From positions 1-64,000 of the forward strand of contig NZ_FWWW01000100.1 of assembly GCF_900176135.1 (NCBI RefSeq): a stretch of 64,000 nt of DNA, written 5' to 3'. The notes beneath the pieces were generated by a model, which was given only the letters and a program-made list of their open reading frames with translations, was not told the origin of the DNA and did not search any database. The DNA is from Hymenobacter roseosalivarius DSM 11622. GTDB lineage: Bacteria > Bacteroidota > Bacteroidia > Cytophagales > Hymenobacteraceae. Positions 34,520 through 42,353 of this stretch are shown one piece after another (within the stretch, counting starts at the first letter, position 1; the number at the start of each line of letters is the position of its first letter). The translations under genes were made by a program, and so were the position numbers.

Positions 34520-35872
34520 ATGGAACTGACTTCCGACCATTCCTTCGCTCTCGCCCAAGCACCCTTACCCGTCACCGACGCAACGGAGAAAGTGACTCTT
34601 GCCGCCGTAGCGCTGGGGCTGCTGGCGCTGCTCGGCGCCACCTTCGATGCCGACGCGGCACGGGCTCGCCTGAGTATGTACGCGGCGCTGGCCCTTATTA
34701 GTGGCGGCACGCTGGCCTGGGCCTGGCACAAGTTTGGGCGAAGTGAGGCGGGCGTGAAGCAAAATAACCTGTGGCTGCGCGCCAGCACCAGTCGCGGGGC
34801 CATTGCCTGGGTTACGGGTCTGGTACTCACGGGCTTCTACGTGCTGCTGTACTGGTTTTCCTGGACGCTCGAAAACCTGATCCGCACCCTCGACCCATTC
34901 AGCCAGGCGCTGCGCGGCAAGGCGGCCGACCAGTGGTTTCTATACGGCACCTTCTACACGCTGGCCATCCTGCTGATGGGGGCCCGTGCCTTGTGGAAAT
35001 ACCGTCACTCCCGCTACCAGCTGATTCGGACCGTGTCGGTAATGTTTTTCCAGCTGGGCTTCGCGTTTCTGTTGCCGGGCGTGCTGCTTTTTTTTCAACA
35101 GCCCGAGTTTTACTTCTCCTACTTCTGGCCCCTGAAGTACGACTACCTGTTTCCGGGCGGCGTGACCGATTTAGTAAAAAATGGCGGTTTGGGCGTATTT
35201 ATGGTGTTCTGGGGGGCAATTATGTCGCTGGTAGCGACGCCCGTACTCACCTACTTCTTTGGCAAGCGGTGGTACTGCTCGTGGGTGTGCGGCTGCGGCG
35301 GTTTGGCCGAAACCGCCGGCGACCCGTATCGCCACCTCTCCGACAAAAGCCGCGCCGCCTGGCGCTGGGAAGTGCGCATTGTATACTCCGTTCTGGCCCT
35401 TATCGTTCTGATAACTAGTATTTTGTGGGTGAACCAGGTGTACGGCAGCTTTCTGGGAGAGATTGGCAATAGTCTCAACCGATTTTATGGCTTCGCCATC
35501 GGGGCGGTGTTTTCAGGCGTGGTGGGCGTGGGCTTCTACCCTATTATGGGCTCGCGGGTGTGGTGCCGGTTTGGCTGCCCGATGGCGGCTTACCTGGGCC
35601 TTTTGCAAAAGCACTTTTCCCGCTTCCGCATTACTACCAACGGCGGCCAGTGCATCAGCTGCGGCAACTGTTCCAACGTCTGCGAAATGGGCATTGATGT
35701 AAAGCAGTACGCCCAGCGCGGCGAGCCCATCATTCGGGCTTCCTGCGTGGGCTGTGGCATGTGCTCCACAGCTTGTCCACGGGGCGTGCTCAACCTGGAA
35801 AATGGCCCCCGCGAAGGCCGCTATCAGGGTTCTCAACTGGTTCACGCAGATTCGCTGAGAATACTTAGCTAG
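34520..35872 (+). CDS. Membrane-bound 4Fe-4S protein (NapH/NosR/CcoG-like)
   Basis: This 450-residue protein has several transmembrane helices in its first two thirds. It carries a CxxxC-type pair in WYCSWVCGCGG near residue 252, WCRFGCPMA near 350, and two C-terminal ferredoxin motifs, CISCGNCSNVCEMG (about 378-391) and CVGCGMCSTACPRG (about 409-422). This Fer4_5-plus-two-cluster layout is that of NapH, NosR and CcoG, which move electrons through the membrane. Together with the upstream FAD oxidoreductase it probably forms an electron path. The terminal acceptor is unknown. The operon ends in the terminator at 35896. Confidence 0.8.
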   Translation: MELTSDHSFALAQAPLPVTDATEKVTLAAVALGLLALLGATFDADAARARLSMYAALALISGGTLAWAWHKFGRSEAGVKQNNLWLRASTSRGAIAWVTGLVLTGFYVLLYWFSWTLENLIRTLDPFSQALRGKAADQWFLYGTFYTLAILLMGARALWKYRHSRYQLIRTVSVMFFQLGFAFLLPGVLLFFQQPEFYFSYFWPLKYDYLFPGGVTDLVKNGGLGVFMVFWGAIMSLVATPVLTYFFGKRWYCSWVCGCGGLAETAGDPYRHLSDKSRAAWRWEVRIVYSVLALIVLITSILWVNQVYGSFLGEIGNSLNRFYGFAIGAVFSGVVGVGFYPIMGSRVWCRFGCPMAAYLGLLQKHFSRFRITTNGGQCISCGNCSNVCEMGIDVKQYAQRGEPIIRASCVGCGMCSTACPRGVLNLENGPREGRYQGSQLVHADSLRILS

Positions 35873-35895
35873 CCTTTGTTCTCGGCTAGCATGGC

Positions 35896-35931
35896 AAAAG
35901 GCCTAAAGACTTGCGGGTCTTTAGGCCTTTT
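35896..35931 (+). terminator. Terminator of the redox operon
   Basis: The 15-bp perfect stem consists of AAAAGGCCTAAAGAC at 35896-35910 and its complement at 35917-35931, with a 6-nt loop. The second arm ends in TTTT, then TGATTTAT. It lies 24 bp past the stop at 35872. Confidence 0.9.
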
Positions 35932-35953
35932 GATTTATCAACTTCTCTAGGCG

Positions 35954-36048
35954 GTCATGTAGAGCAGAGCGAAGTATCTCGCGTGCTGACGCCAAATTCT
36001 ACTAACCTTACTACCGCGAGCGAGATGCTTCGCTCTGCTCTGCATGAC
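35954..36048. repeat. Inverted repeat of the GAGCAGAGCGAAG family, copy 1
   Basis: The arms at 35954-35983 and 36015-36048 are near-complementary (GTCATG, AGAGCAGAGCGAAG, ATCTCGCG), enclosing about 31 bp. The core GAGCAGAGCGAAG also occurs in the repeat at 53006-53107. It sits between a terminator and the 3' end of a convergent hydrolase gene. Confidence 0.8.
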
Positions 36049-36068
36049 GTTCAAATACTCCATGCTTT

Positions 36069-37055
36069 TTACTTCAAAAACGCCAAGAGCGCCGCTTGAA
36101 ACTCCTTTGATGCCTCCAGGTGCGGGATGTGGCCTACCTTCTCCAGGGCCACCAACTTTGCCCCCCGGATCTGCGCTGCGGTGCGCTTGCCCAGTGCCGG
36201 GTACTGGCCCATCATAGCCAACGCTTTCGGGTCTTTCACCAACCCCTTGCCCACTACCGTACGGTCTTGCTGGCCAATAATGAGCAGTGTGGGTACGGCC
36301 ACGCGGTCGAATTCATACACTACCGGCTGCTGATAAATCATTTGATAAGTAAGGGCGCTGGCCAGGGCAACCTTCGGGAAGTCGGGGTGAGTTATTTGGG
36401 CGGCCAGCGGGCGTACCCATTCGTCGTGGGCCGCCGGGTAGCCGCCAGGGTAGTACGTCGCGTGGTACTTGCGGATGCTTGCCTCCGTGGTTTTCAGCTC
36501 CGTTGCCAAAGACTGATCCACGGACTGAAAGGGTACTCCCACGCGGTAATCTTCTAGGCCGATGGGGTTTTCGAGCACCAGGCGTTCGGTGGTTTCGGGG
36601 TAAAGCAGAGCAAAATGCGTAGCCAGCATACCGCCCATGCTGTGGCCTACTACCACCGCTTTGGCTATGCCCAAGGTATCGAGCAGTTGCTTGGTGTTGC
36701 GGGCCAGCTGATGAAACGAGTAGCGCAGGGCCGGCTTATCCGACTTGCCAAACCCCACCTGATCGGGCGCGACTACCCGGAAACCCGCCTGGGTTAAGGC
36801 CTTAATCGTTTCGCGCCAGTAGGCCGCAAAGAAGTTTTTGCCGTGGAGCAATACCACCGTGCGGCCGTTGGCGCGGGCAGTGGGAGCTACGTCCATGTAG
36901 GCCATACGCACCGCCTGCCCTTCCAGCTTCAGAGGCAGGTTTTCTACCGTATAAGGATATTCGTAGCCGTCGAGGGTAGCGTTGAGGCTGGGGGGCGTTT
37001 GGGCCAGGAGCTGAAGCGGCAGCAGGAGCAGCAGAAATGAGAGAAGCGTTTGCAT
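36069..37055 (-). CDS. Exported alpha/beta hydrolase
   Basis: This 328-residue protein has a signal peptide (MQTLLSFLLLLLPLQLLAQ). The alpha/beta hydrolase fold shows the oxyanion HGKNFFAAYWRE block, the nucleophile elbow VVGHSMGGMLA (Ser), an acid in LLIIGQQDRTVVG, and the catalytic His in EKVGHIPHLE. The substrate is unknown; the family includes esterases, lactonases and haloalkane dehalogenases. It is immediately downstream of the LytTR gene (77 bp) on the same strand, so it could be co-transcribed with the sensor-regulator cluster. Confidence 0.82.
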   Translation of the reverse strand: MQTLLSFLLLLLPLQLLAQTPPSLNATLDGYEYPYTVENLPLKLEGQAVRMAYMDVAPTARANGRTVVLLHGKNFFAAYWRETIKALTQAGFRVVAPDQVGFGKSDKPALRYSFHQLARNTKQLLDTLGIAKAVVVGHSMGGMLATHFALLYPETTERLVLENPIGLEDYRVGVPFQSVDQSLATELKTTEASIRKYHATYYPGGYPAAHDEWVRPLAAQITHPDFPKVALASALTYQMIYQQPVVYEFDRVAVPTLLIIGQQDRTVVGKGLVKDPKALAMMGQYPALGKRTAAQIRGAKLVALEKVGHIPHLEASKEFQAALLAFLK

Positions 37056-37132
37056 AAGGTAGAGGCAATAATAGATCTTGCCTACTACGCAATCTGCGCG
37101 CCCACCGACCGATACTGCTCATTTCCGATCCT

Positions 37133-37834
37133 CTATCCTAGCACTTCCTCCACACGTTTCTGAAACAGACGGCCAATCGGTAACTCCTCTTTCGCTACCT
37201 CAATATGCCTGGCGCTGTAGCTTTGAATTTTATCGAGAGCTACGATAAAAGAGCGGTGAATTCGAAGGAAGTTGCTCTCCGACAGCTTCTCCTCCATCCC
37301 GCTAATGGTTTGCTTCACGATGAGAGGCGTCCCGCCAACGGTGTGAATCATCACGTAGTCTTTTAGGCCTTCCACGTACAGAATGTCACGCAGCATCACT
37401 TTCACCATCTTCCGATCGATGCGGAAGTAGAGAAAGGCATCAGAGTTCACCCCTTGGGCAGGCTCAGCAACAGCCGGCGTCTCGGTTTTGCTGGCTTTGG
37501 CTACGGCTTTCAGAAACCGCTCCAACGATACTGGCTTAAGCAAGTAGTCTACGGCATCAAGCTCAAATCCCTCATAGGCATACTCGCGGTAAGCCGTCGT
37601 GAAGATGACCTTTGGCGGGTGGCGTAGGCTCCGTAGAAACTCCGTTCCAAGCATTTTGGGCATCTTAATGTCTAGGAATAGTAGATCAACACTGCGCTCC
37701 TGCAGAACTCCAAACGCCTGTAAGGCATTGCTGCAACTGGCTACCAACTCTAAATGAGCCACTTCTCGCACGTACGATTCCAGCACCTCCAGCGCTGGCG
37801 GCTCATCATCTACCAATAGGCACTGTAGTTTCAT
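37133..37834 (-). CDS. LytTR-family response regulator
   Basis: This 233-residue protein has a receiver domain with the acidic pocket Asp9-Asp10, phospho-acceptor Asp55 in LFLDIKMPKM and a conserved Lys near 106 in YLLKPVSLERF. It is followed by a LytTR DNA-binding domain (RDILYVEGLKDYVMIHT, then ESNFLRIHRSFIVALDKI). LytTR proteins bind direct repeats about two helical turns apart. It is last in an operon with two LytS-type kinases (17 bp after the nearer kinase). Its receiver looks intact, so it can accept phosphate from at least the kinase with a normal His. Confidence 0.9.
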   Translation of the reverse strand: MKLQCLLVDDEPPALEVLESYVREVAHLELVASCSNALQAFGVLQERSVDLLFLDIKMPKMLGTEFLRSLRHPPKVIFTTAYREYAYEGFELDAVDYLLKPVSLERFLKAVAKASKTETPAVAEPAQGVNSDAFLYFRIDRKMVKVMLRDILYVEGLKDYVMIHTVGGTPLIVKQTISGMEEKLSESNFLRIHRSFIVALDKIQSYSARHIEVAKEELPIGRLFQKRVEEVLG

Positions 37835-37851
37835 GGCTACTGATAGATGAG

Positions 37852-38940
37852 TTACAAGAAGGCCGAAGCATGGATAGACAACGGCTGGGGGGCAAATTGT
37901 AAGGATAGAGCAATCAGAAAGGTGTCCGGTTCGGTGATGAGCTTCAACTCATGCTGGCCGGGATAAAGGCGCTGCAGCCGCTGCCGAATACTACCCAGAC
38001 CAGACAGCTCGACTACACCAGACTCGGTAAGCAACTGGCTATTAATTACTTTGAAGATAGCACAATCCTGCTTTACTACCAGATCGATACTTATCCAAGG
38101 GCACTCCAGCTGGGTGCTGGTACCATGCCGGAAGGCATTTTCTACAAATGGCAGCAGCAGCAATGGGGCAATAGTATAGGCCCCCAAATCCCCGCTAAAG
38201 CTCAACGACACATCGACCCGGCTTCCTAGCCTCCGCTTCTCCAAGGCCACATAATGCCGGATCATCTCCACCTCATCAACCAGCGGCACGACATCCAGTG
38301 AACTTTCATATAGCATAAATCGAAGCACATCGGCCAGCTGCAACACCACAGCCGGCGAATCAGGCGACTTCTGGGCTGTTAGGTGTCGCAGGGTGTGTAG
38401 GGTGTTAAACAGGAAGGAAGGCTGAAGCTGTGCCTTTAGCAACTGGAGCTCTGCTTGTAGCTTGTGCTGTTGCAGCTCTTGGCTGCGCTGCTGCTGCTCG
38501 TACCACCAGTTCAGTACTTTACTAACGCTGGCCCCACCCGCTATTACCATCAGGGCAAAAAAGTTGAAACTCAGCCTATCAAAAAGCTTAGTCCATTGAA
38601 ACGCCTCGTAGGGCGGTTGCTGAAATAAGCTGGGAGCCACCACGTAGGAGTAGAAGGCTTGCATCAGGTTGGCCAACAGTACACTCGCAAGCAACCACAC
38701 GGCCAGCAACCCTAGAAATAGCGACAACCGCTGCCGCCGTAGCAGCCGGGGCAGCAATCCATATAGCAATGGATAGGTGGCCAGCAACGCCGTCGGCAAC
38801 TGCATGAAAAGGTACTCTCGCCACAATACTGGCCGACCCGTCATGAAGTAATCGGGCAGTTGAATTAGCAGAAAAAAGCCCCACAACGTCAACCAAAACA
38901 ACGTGTGCCGACCGATCCGGTGTACTACTCCTACTTTCAT
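37852..38940 (-). CDS. LytS-type sensor kinase homologue lacking the phospho-acceptor His
   Basis: This 362-residue protein has four predicted N-terminal helices, a short coiled region (residues 145-168), then the His_kinase domain. At the site normally written PHFLFN this protein reads QPSFLFNTL, with Ser175 in place of His (codon TCC). The ATP-binding part looks complete: the N box PFVENAFRHGT and the G box GLGSIRQRLQRLY. It may thus bind ATP and act as a partner or modulator of the intact kinase encoded next to it, whose 3' end overlaps its start by 4 bp (ATGA). A direct single-residue loss is seen; its consequence is inferred. Confidence 0.8.
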   Translation of the reverse strand: MKVGVVHRIGRHTLFWLTLWGFFLLIQLPDYFMTGRPVLWREYLFMQLPTALLATYPLLYGLLPRLLRRQRLSLFLGLLAVWLLASVLLANLMQAFYSYVVAPSLFQQPPYEAFQWTKLFDRLSFNFFALMVIAGGASVSKVLNWWYEQQQRSQELQQHKLQAELQLLKAQLQPSFLFNTLHTLRHLTAQKSPDSPAVVLQLADVLRFMLYESSLDVVPLVDEVEMIRHYVALEKRRLGSRVDVSLSFSGDLGAYTIAPLLLLPFVENAFRHGTSTQLECPWISIDLVVKQDCAIFKVINSQLLTESGVVELSGLGSIRQRLQRLYPGQHELKLITEPDTFLIALSLQFAPQPLSIHASAFL

Positions 38941-40118
38941 ACCTTGGGAAGTAGAAGTGGCGAGGCGACAGAAACCGCTGCCTCTGCTACCCGACTAATG
39001 GGCGCTACTCGTCCCGACGATTGCGACTCAGTAGCAGCTATAAGCTCCGGCAACTGGAGCGTCAGCCGAACAGTGAAGGTGTCGTCGCGAGCCTCAATGC
39101 TGAACTGATGGCGCTGCGGATACAGGAGCTGGAGGCGCTTTTGCACATTACGCAACCCAATTCCTTCCGCCCCCATTCGGGCAGTGGGTGCTGCATTTTT
39201 AGTATTCGTGATAAGGAATGTGAATCTGCCGCTTTCCACGGCCAGGATAATGCGAATGGATGCCTCCCCTACCTGCTCCGCTGAGCCATGTTTGAACGCG
39301 TTTTCGACCAAGGGCAAGAGCAGCAGGGGCGCAATGGTTGTGGTGGCGGGTATGTTATCGGCGCGGAACTCCAGGGTCAGGCGAGTGCCGTAGCGCAGCT
39401 GTTCCAAGGCAATATAATTGCGGAGAAGCTTCACTTCGTCGGGTAGGGATACCTGGGCGGCATTGCCCTGCTCCACCACGAATTGCAGCAGCCCCGTCAG
39501 GCGCTCCACTACCTCCGAAGCGTGGCTGGATTGTTTGAGCGTGAGAGCATACAGGTTGTTGAGCGTATTAAAGAGAAAATGCGGGTGAATTTGAGCTTTA
39601 AGAAGCTGTAGTTCAACCTGGTAATTCTCCTGCGTAAGCCGCCCGTTATCTACATCTCTCTGCCGCCACTGCCGATACACGCGTAAGCAGGCGGCTACTC
39701 CTACCGTAACTAAGACCGGAATAATTGGGCCGGTTGCAAAGGCATTATGCAGATCGGGGGAAATGGTGTGACGCCCTTCGTACAGGGGTACCATCACAAA
39801 AAACCGAAAGCCGTGGTGGATAATCAGGCTGGCGACCAGCCACCCTATCAGTAGCACTGCTAAAAGCCATCGGTTACCGCGCCAGAGGGCAGATAGTACG
39901 CCATACAGCAGTAGATACGTAATCAGGGCATGCGGCAGTAGCATGAGCAGCGCGTCGCGGATCGCAAACTGAGGTTCCACCATAATCCGGGCGCCATACA
40001 GCAGCATCCACGCCATCATTATGGTACGTACCAGCCAAAATAGCCCATGTCGCAGCCAGAACCGCTCATCTATGGCCCTCAGCAGTTGAAATAGCGCCGA
40101 TGTGCTTGTCTGGGTCAT
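38937..40118 (-). CDS. LytS-type sensor histidine kinase
   Basis: This 393-residue protein has four to five N-terminal helices, then a linker and the His_kinase domain with the canonical IHPHFLFNTLNNL (His180), N box PLVENAFKHGS and G box GIGLRNVQKRLQLLY. It is first in the three-gene operon and is translationally coupled to the His-less homologue (ATGA overlap at 38937-38940). The natural target is the LytTR regulator at 37133. The signal is unknown. Direct repeats 75-105 bp upstream suggest autoregulation. Confidence 0.88.
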   Translation of the reverse strand: MTQTSTSALFQLLRAIDERFWLRHGLFWLVRTIMMAWMLLYGARIMVEPQFAIRDALLMLLPHALITYLLLYGVLSALWRGNRWLLAVLLIGWLVASLIIHHGFRFFVMVPLYEGRHTISPDLHNAFATGPIIPVLVTVGVAACLRVYRQWRQRDVDNGRLTQENYQVELQLLKAQIHPHFLFNTLNNLYALTLKQSSHASEVVERLTGLLQFVVEQGNAAQVSLPDEVKLLRNYIALEQLRYGTRLTLEFRADNIPATTTIAPLLLLPLVENAFKHGSAEQVGEASIRIILAVESGRFTFLITNTKNAAPTARMGAEGIGLRNVQKRLQLLYPQRHQFSIEARDDTFTVRLTLQLPELIAATESQSSGRVAPISRVAEAAVSVASPLLLPKV

Positions 40119-40190
40119 GCTGCCACTGCTGTAAGTCAGGCTGAATATACCACTTCAAAGGCAGGCAACATGCTGTCAGCCTGCTTTATA

Positions 40191-40239
40191 GACTAACAAC
40201 TATTCTTCATCGACTAACAACACAAATGTCTGTTAGTCG
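40191..40239. promoter_or_regulatory. Tandem GACTAACAAC repeats, candidate LytTR binding site
   Basis: GACTAACAAC occurs at 40191-40200 and again at 40212-40221, exactly 21 bp apart. An inverted copy (TGTTAGTCG) follows at 40231-40239. LytTR-family regulators bind two direct repeats with about 21-bp spacing, so this position, 75-120 bp upstream of the kinase operon, suits autoregulation or control of the divergent lipoprotein gene. The match to the published consensus is only partial (GTTAGT on the minus strand). Confidence 0.45.
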
Positions 40240-40351
40240 ACGCTCCCATGCTGTATTTCGCCCCCCACGCAACTCAGGACGAATAGGTGAGCAATAGTTT
40301 TTCGACGTGCCCATCTTCGTACCGTCACCGTCAACCTTAACCTTACTTCTT

Positions 40352-40882
40352 ATGAAAAACGTAGTATTGGCGCTCTTCCTTAGCGCACTCTTTCTAGTCA
40401 GCTGCACCTCCGAAAAGGCTGAACTTTATGCGAATGGCATCCTGGGTGCCCGAGGTAATGGGGTTGTTAAAAAGAAACCCGTACCATTCAAAGGCACCTT
40501 CGAAACCATCTCTGTTCCGTTGGGGCCTCCTTTGGCTGATCCACCCCGGCAGCTCCAGAGGATTACGGGTGAGGGACAAGCGTCACACCTTGGCAAAGCT
40601 ACGTTTGAAGCCTCCTCCACTATCTTTTTTGCCCCCCAGCCACCCTTTACGAACAGTGGCACCTCCACCATGACGGCAGCCAATGGAGATAAATTGTATT
40701 CTACTTTTACAGGCACTATCGTTCCGCAGCCGGATGGTAAACGTCTTGTCACAGTCCGCCACACCATTACGGGGGGTACTGGTCGGTTCGACCGTGCCAG
40801 TGGCTACTATGTTGGAGTAACCCTCGCCGACCCCACTACCCCGAGCGGCACCCTGAACATTGAGGGTGAGCTATCCTACTGA
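40352..40882 (+). CDS. Small lipoprotein with a beta-barrel-like domain
   Basis: This 176-residue protein has a lipoprotein signal (MKNVVLALFLSALFLVSC). The mature part has repeated beta-strand segments and ends with TITGGTGRFDRASGYYVG, which resembles the TGGTGxF motif of allene-oxide-cyclase-like or similar small barrels. The function is not known. It is divergent from the kinase operon with the GACTAACAAC repeats between. The ATG at 40352 begins the signal peptide, so the longer frame from 40307 is not used. The dispersed motif appears at 40632, read as Phe-Ala-Pro-Gln. Confidence 0.65.
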   Translation: MKNVVLALFLSALFLVSCTSEKAELYANGILGARGNGVVKKKPVPFKGTFETISVPLGPPLADPPRQLQRITGEGQASHLGKATFEASSTIFFAPQPPFTNSGTSTMTAANGDKLYSTFTGTIVPQPDGKRLVTVRHTITGGTGRFDRASGYYVGVTLADPTTPSGTLNIEGELSY

Positions 40883-40975
40883 TTACGTAGTAGCTACCAG
40901 ATTAGGCTCCAACCTTTCTGCGTTATGAAAACCTAGTGGCTTGTTTGTTTTCCTGCCGGGCAGAAGACAAAGTGC

Positions 40976-41023
40976 TTACCATGCAAAAAGGCGCCTCTAT
41001 AGAGGCGCCTTTTTGCATGGTAA
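40976..41023. terminator. Perfect 24-bp palindrome, bidirectional terminator
   Basis: The arms 40976-40999 and 41000-41023 are exact reverse complements with no spacer. AAAAAGGCGCCTC and its complement give a GC stem flanked by A- and T-tracts on both strands. It separates the lipoprotein gene from the convergent peroxiredoxin gene. Confidence 0.9.
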
Positions 41024-41044
41024 GGTTAAAAGCTGGGCAGCTTA

Positions 41045-41503
41045 TTACTTAGCCAAATCCGCCAGCACTTCTTTCGCCTTAGCCACATGGTCGGTAGCCC
41101 GCTGCATGGAGTTGAAGATGTATTGAATCACGCCTTGCTTGTCAATCACGAATGTGACGCGGCCGGGCAAAATGCCGAGTAGCGAACGGGGCACTTCGTA
41201 AAGCTTGCGCACCTTACCACTTTCATCGGCTAGCAGCGGGAAAGGCAGACAGTGCTTCTGCGTGAATTTCTGGTGGGAGGCCTCACTGTCGGAGCTGACG
41301 CCGATTACCTCGGCTCCCAGGTCCTGAAAGTCCTCGTATTGGTCGCGGAAAGAGCAGGCTTCGGCCGTGCAGCCGGGCGTATCGTCTTTGGGATAGAAGT
41401 ACAGTACGATGGCGCGCTGGCCGCGCTGGTCGGCGAGGCGGAAGGTAGCGCCGGTGGTGGTGCGCAAGGTAAAATCGGGGGCCTGGTCGCCAATCTGTAG
41501 CAT
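41045..41503 (-). CDS. bcp: Thioredoxin-dependent peroxiredoxin (Bcp/PrxQ)
   Basis: This 152-residue peroxiredoxin has the PrxQ signature DDTPGCTAEACSFRD, giving peroxidatic Cys45 and resolving Cys50 five residues later, as in E. coli Bcp. Other landmarks are LYFYPKD and VIGVSSDSEASHQKF. It reduces organic and hydrogen peroxides using thioredoxin in the cytoplasm. The ATG at 41503 (MLQIGDQAPDFTL) is the natural start. The extended frame to 41653 overlaps the divergent glycosyltransferase and is not protein-like. Confidence 0.92.
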   Translation of the reverse strand: MLQIGDQAPDFTLRTTTGATFRLADQRGQRAIVLYFYPKDDTPGCTAEACSFRDQYEDFQDLGAEVIGVSSDSEASHQKFTQKHCLPFPLLADESGKVRKLYEVPRSLLGILPGRVTFVIDKQGVIQYIFNSMQRATDHVAKAKEVLADLAK

Positions 41504-41578
41504 GCGGTTCGGATGTAAGTGGGCGGGAAAGATAGCCCCAAAAAGATTCGGCATCTTTGTGCAACCCCCTTCCTGTGT

Positions 41579-42289
41579 ATGGCCGATTTGCCCCCCGCTC
41601 CCGTCATCGATGTTATTATTCCCGCCTACAATGAGGTGCACTCTATTTCGCACGTCATCCTGGAAATTCCTAAGGGCCTAGTGCGTGAAATAATTGTGGT
41701 CGATAACAACTCCACCGATGATACGGGCCTGATAGCCCGCGCTTCCGGTGCCACGGTGCTCCAGGAGCACCGCGCCGGCTACGGCTACGCCTGCCTGCGC
41801 GGCATGGCGCACTGCTTCGGCCGCCCTGCCGAGGAGCAGCCCGACATCATCGTGTTCCTCGACGGCGACTACTCCGACTACCCCAAGGATATGCCCCAGG
41901 TGCTGGCCCCCATTCTGCGCGGCGAGGCCGATATGGTGATTGGCTCCCGGGCCTTGGGCAAGCGCGAAAAAGGCTCTATGCTGCCCCAGCAGATTTTTGG
42001 CAATTGGCTGGCTACCACATTACTGCACTCCTTCTATGGTGCACGTTTTACTGATTTGGGCCCTTTCCGGGCAATCCGCGCCTCAGCCCTGAAGAAAATC
42101 AACATGCAGGATAAGACCTATGGCTGGACGGTAGAGATGCAGCTCAAAGCGGCGAAACTCAAGCTGCGCACCACCGAAGTACCTGTACGCTACCGCCGCC
42201 GCATTGGCAAATCAAAGGTATCCGGGACGGTGGCAGGCACGCTGGGCGCGGGCTACAAGATTCTGTGGACCATTTTTAAGTATTTGTAA
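41579..42289 (+). CDS. Polyprenyl-phosphate-type family 2 glycosyltransferase (DPM1-like)
   Basis: This 236-residue GT-A enzyme begins IDVIIPAYNEVHSISHVI, with EIIVVDNNSTDDTG, the metal site DGDYSDYPKDM, and IGSRALGKREKGSM, like dolichol/polyprenyl-phosphate sugar transferases. No C-terminal membrane helices are present, so it is a soluble or peripheral DPM1-type enzyme. It starts a three-gene set with a membrane family 2 glycosyltransferase and a GT87-like enzyme. It could make a lipid-linked sugar donor for the GT-C-type enzymes. The ATG at 41579 begins just before the fold. Confidence 0.85.
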   Translation: MADLPPAPVIDVIIPAYNEVHSISHVILEIPKGLVREIIVVDNNSTDDTGLIARASGATVLQEHRAGYGYACLRGMAHCFGRPAEEQPDIIVFLDGDYSDYPKDMPQVLAPILRGEADMVIGSRALGKREKGSMLPQQIFGNWLATTLLHSFYGARFTDLGPFRAIRASALKKINMQDKTYGWTVEMQLKAAKLKLRTTEVPVRYRRRIGKSKVSGTVAGTLGAGYKILWTIFKYL

Positions 42290-42353
42290 GCAAAAAGCCC
42301 CCCCGCGGTTAGCCTTTTATAGTATTTCGCTTTATGCCCTTTTTACTGCCTTC

